Source: Aquiflexum sp041751335 (GTDB taxonomy: Bacteria; Bacteroidota; Bacteroidia; Cytophagales; Cyclobacteriaceae). Taken from it: a stretch of DNA of 14,654 nucleotides. The notes below the pieces were generated by a model. That model searched no databases. It was not told the origin of the DNA and saw only the letters and a list, made by a program, of their open reading frames with translations. The position numbers and the translations under genes were made by a program. The DNA lies in NCBI RefSeq assembly GCF_041751335.1, contig NZ_JBGSXS010000069.1, positions 1 through 14,654 of the forward strand. The letters are read 5' to 3'. Shown in pieces: positions 14,178-14,654 of the stretch (its first letter is position 1; every line of letters starts with the position of its first letter).

Positions 14178-14654
14178 CTACAACCCATATTTTAATCCCA
14201 ATGAAAATATCATTCCCTTATGCTTGAAATCGGCATTTCCAAAAAAGGCAGTGTTGGTTATAGCCGTATTGGTTATACTATGGAGGTAATTGACAGAAGC
14301 AAATAACCAAAGTTTTTCCATCCTATACCCACCGCCAATTTCAGCTAAACCGGCCAAATCAAAATTCCCTGCATCGGTCGGAATCCCGATACCTAGTCCG
14401 GGAATGATCTCATCCTTGATCAAAATTGAAGGGACGATTCCGATATGCCCGAATCCAAAAATCTTTTTTCCAACATATTTGCCAATCTTCAAAGGAAGAG
14501 AAATGTAATCATAATTGAATTGGGTTGAAAAAATTTCACCCGTAGGATTTCCAAATCCATCCACTACCATGAAATTATCGATAAATCCCCTTTGATTGTA
14601 AATTGCCTCTGCTCCTATTGAAAAATCGTCTTTCAATAACACCTCATAACCAAG
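14178..14654 (-). CDS. Outer membrane beta-barrel protein, C-terminal part (5' end beyond window)
   Basis: The frame is open to the window edge, reading LGYEVLLKDDFSIGAEAIYNQ, so the GTG at 14642 is not its start; the true start is outside. The 158 visible residues alternate hydrophobic and polar positions in strand pattern (FNYDYISLPLKIGKYV, LAGLAEIGGGYRM, LWLFASVNYLHSI) and end GMIFSLGLKYGL, as in PorT-like/OMP_b-brl_2 small barrels of Bacteroidota. The ISLPLKIGKY stretch is characteristic of that family. It probably sits in the outer membrane; cargo or role unknown. It lies directly upstream of the S24 repressor gene and may share its transcript. Confidence 0.85.
   Translation of the reverse strand, partial: LGYEVLLKDDFSIGAEAIYNQRGFIDNFMVVDGFGNPTGEIFSTQFNYDYISLPLKIGKYVGKKIFGFGHIGIVPSILIKDEIIPGLGIGIPTDAGNFDLAGLAEIGGGYRMEKLWLFASVNYLHSITNTAITNTAFFGNADFKHKGMIFSLGLKYGL

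Noticed and set aside
13409..14654. Prophage or mobile island suggested by the CI-like repressor
   Set aside because: No integrase, structural phage gene or attachment repeat is present, and neighbours are ordinary chromosomal genes.

Overview
The window looks like a chromosomal segment from a Bacteroidota bacterium, most likely of the order Cytophagales (a Cyclobacteriaceae-type genome is my best guess). The reasons are a SusC/SusD outer-membrane pair, an OmpA-family protein with TPR, PD40 and carboxypeptidase-regulatory-like parts, a secreted adhesin-like protein, the near absence of Shine-Dalgarno sequences, and several matches to the Bacteroidota -7 promoter element TAnnTTTG. All 14 protein genes lie on the minus strand, so the window reads from right to left. 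I see no mobile element, CRISPR array, tRNA or rRNA.

Right part (about 14654 to 12089). This holds the 3' part of an outer-membrane beta-barrel gene, then an XRE-type repressor with a LexA-like S24 self-cleavage domain, then an O6-alkylguanine-DNA alkyltransferase (ogt), a near-perfect intrinsic terminator, and a GNAT acetyltransferase. The repressor gene is preceded by an A/T palindrome suited to autoregulation.

Middle part (about 12060 to 8893). queE (7-carboxy-7-deazaguanine synthase) has a short leader. The leader begins just after an exact TAnnTTTG element and ends in a small hairpin with an A-rich tail that strongly resembles a preQ1-I riboswitch aptamer. A 4-base gap separates queE from the PorE-like OmpA-family gene. 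After that comes about 530 bp of very A/T-rich DNA with palindromes, which serves as the upstream region of the susC operon.

Left part (8892 to 1). A tightly spaced operon runs susC, susD, Calx-beta-like lipoprotein, secreted protein of unknown function. It is an outer-membrane uptake system with no hydrolase in view, so its substrate cannot be read from the window. It is followed by queD (queuosine/7-deazapurine pathway, upstream of QueE), lpxB (lipid A disaccharide synthase), a divergent peptide deformylase, and the 5' part of a large secreted adhesin-like gene. The spacers on both sides of lpxB carry copies of a degenerate intergenic repeat.

The functional themes are cell-envelope construction and uptake (lpxB, SusCD, OmpA/PorE-like, beta-barrel, adhesin), 7-deazaguanine synthesis at two separate loci (queD, queE), and DNA-damage response (S24 repressor next to ogt). 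The most interesting signal is the candidate preQ1-responsive leader whose predicted pseudoknot strand includes the queE start codon.
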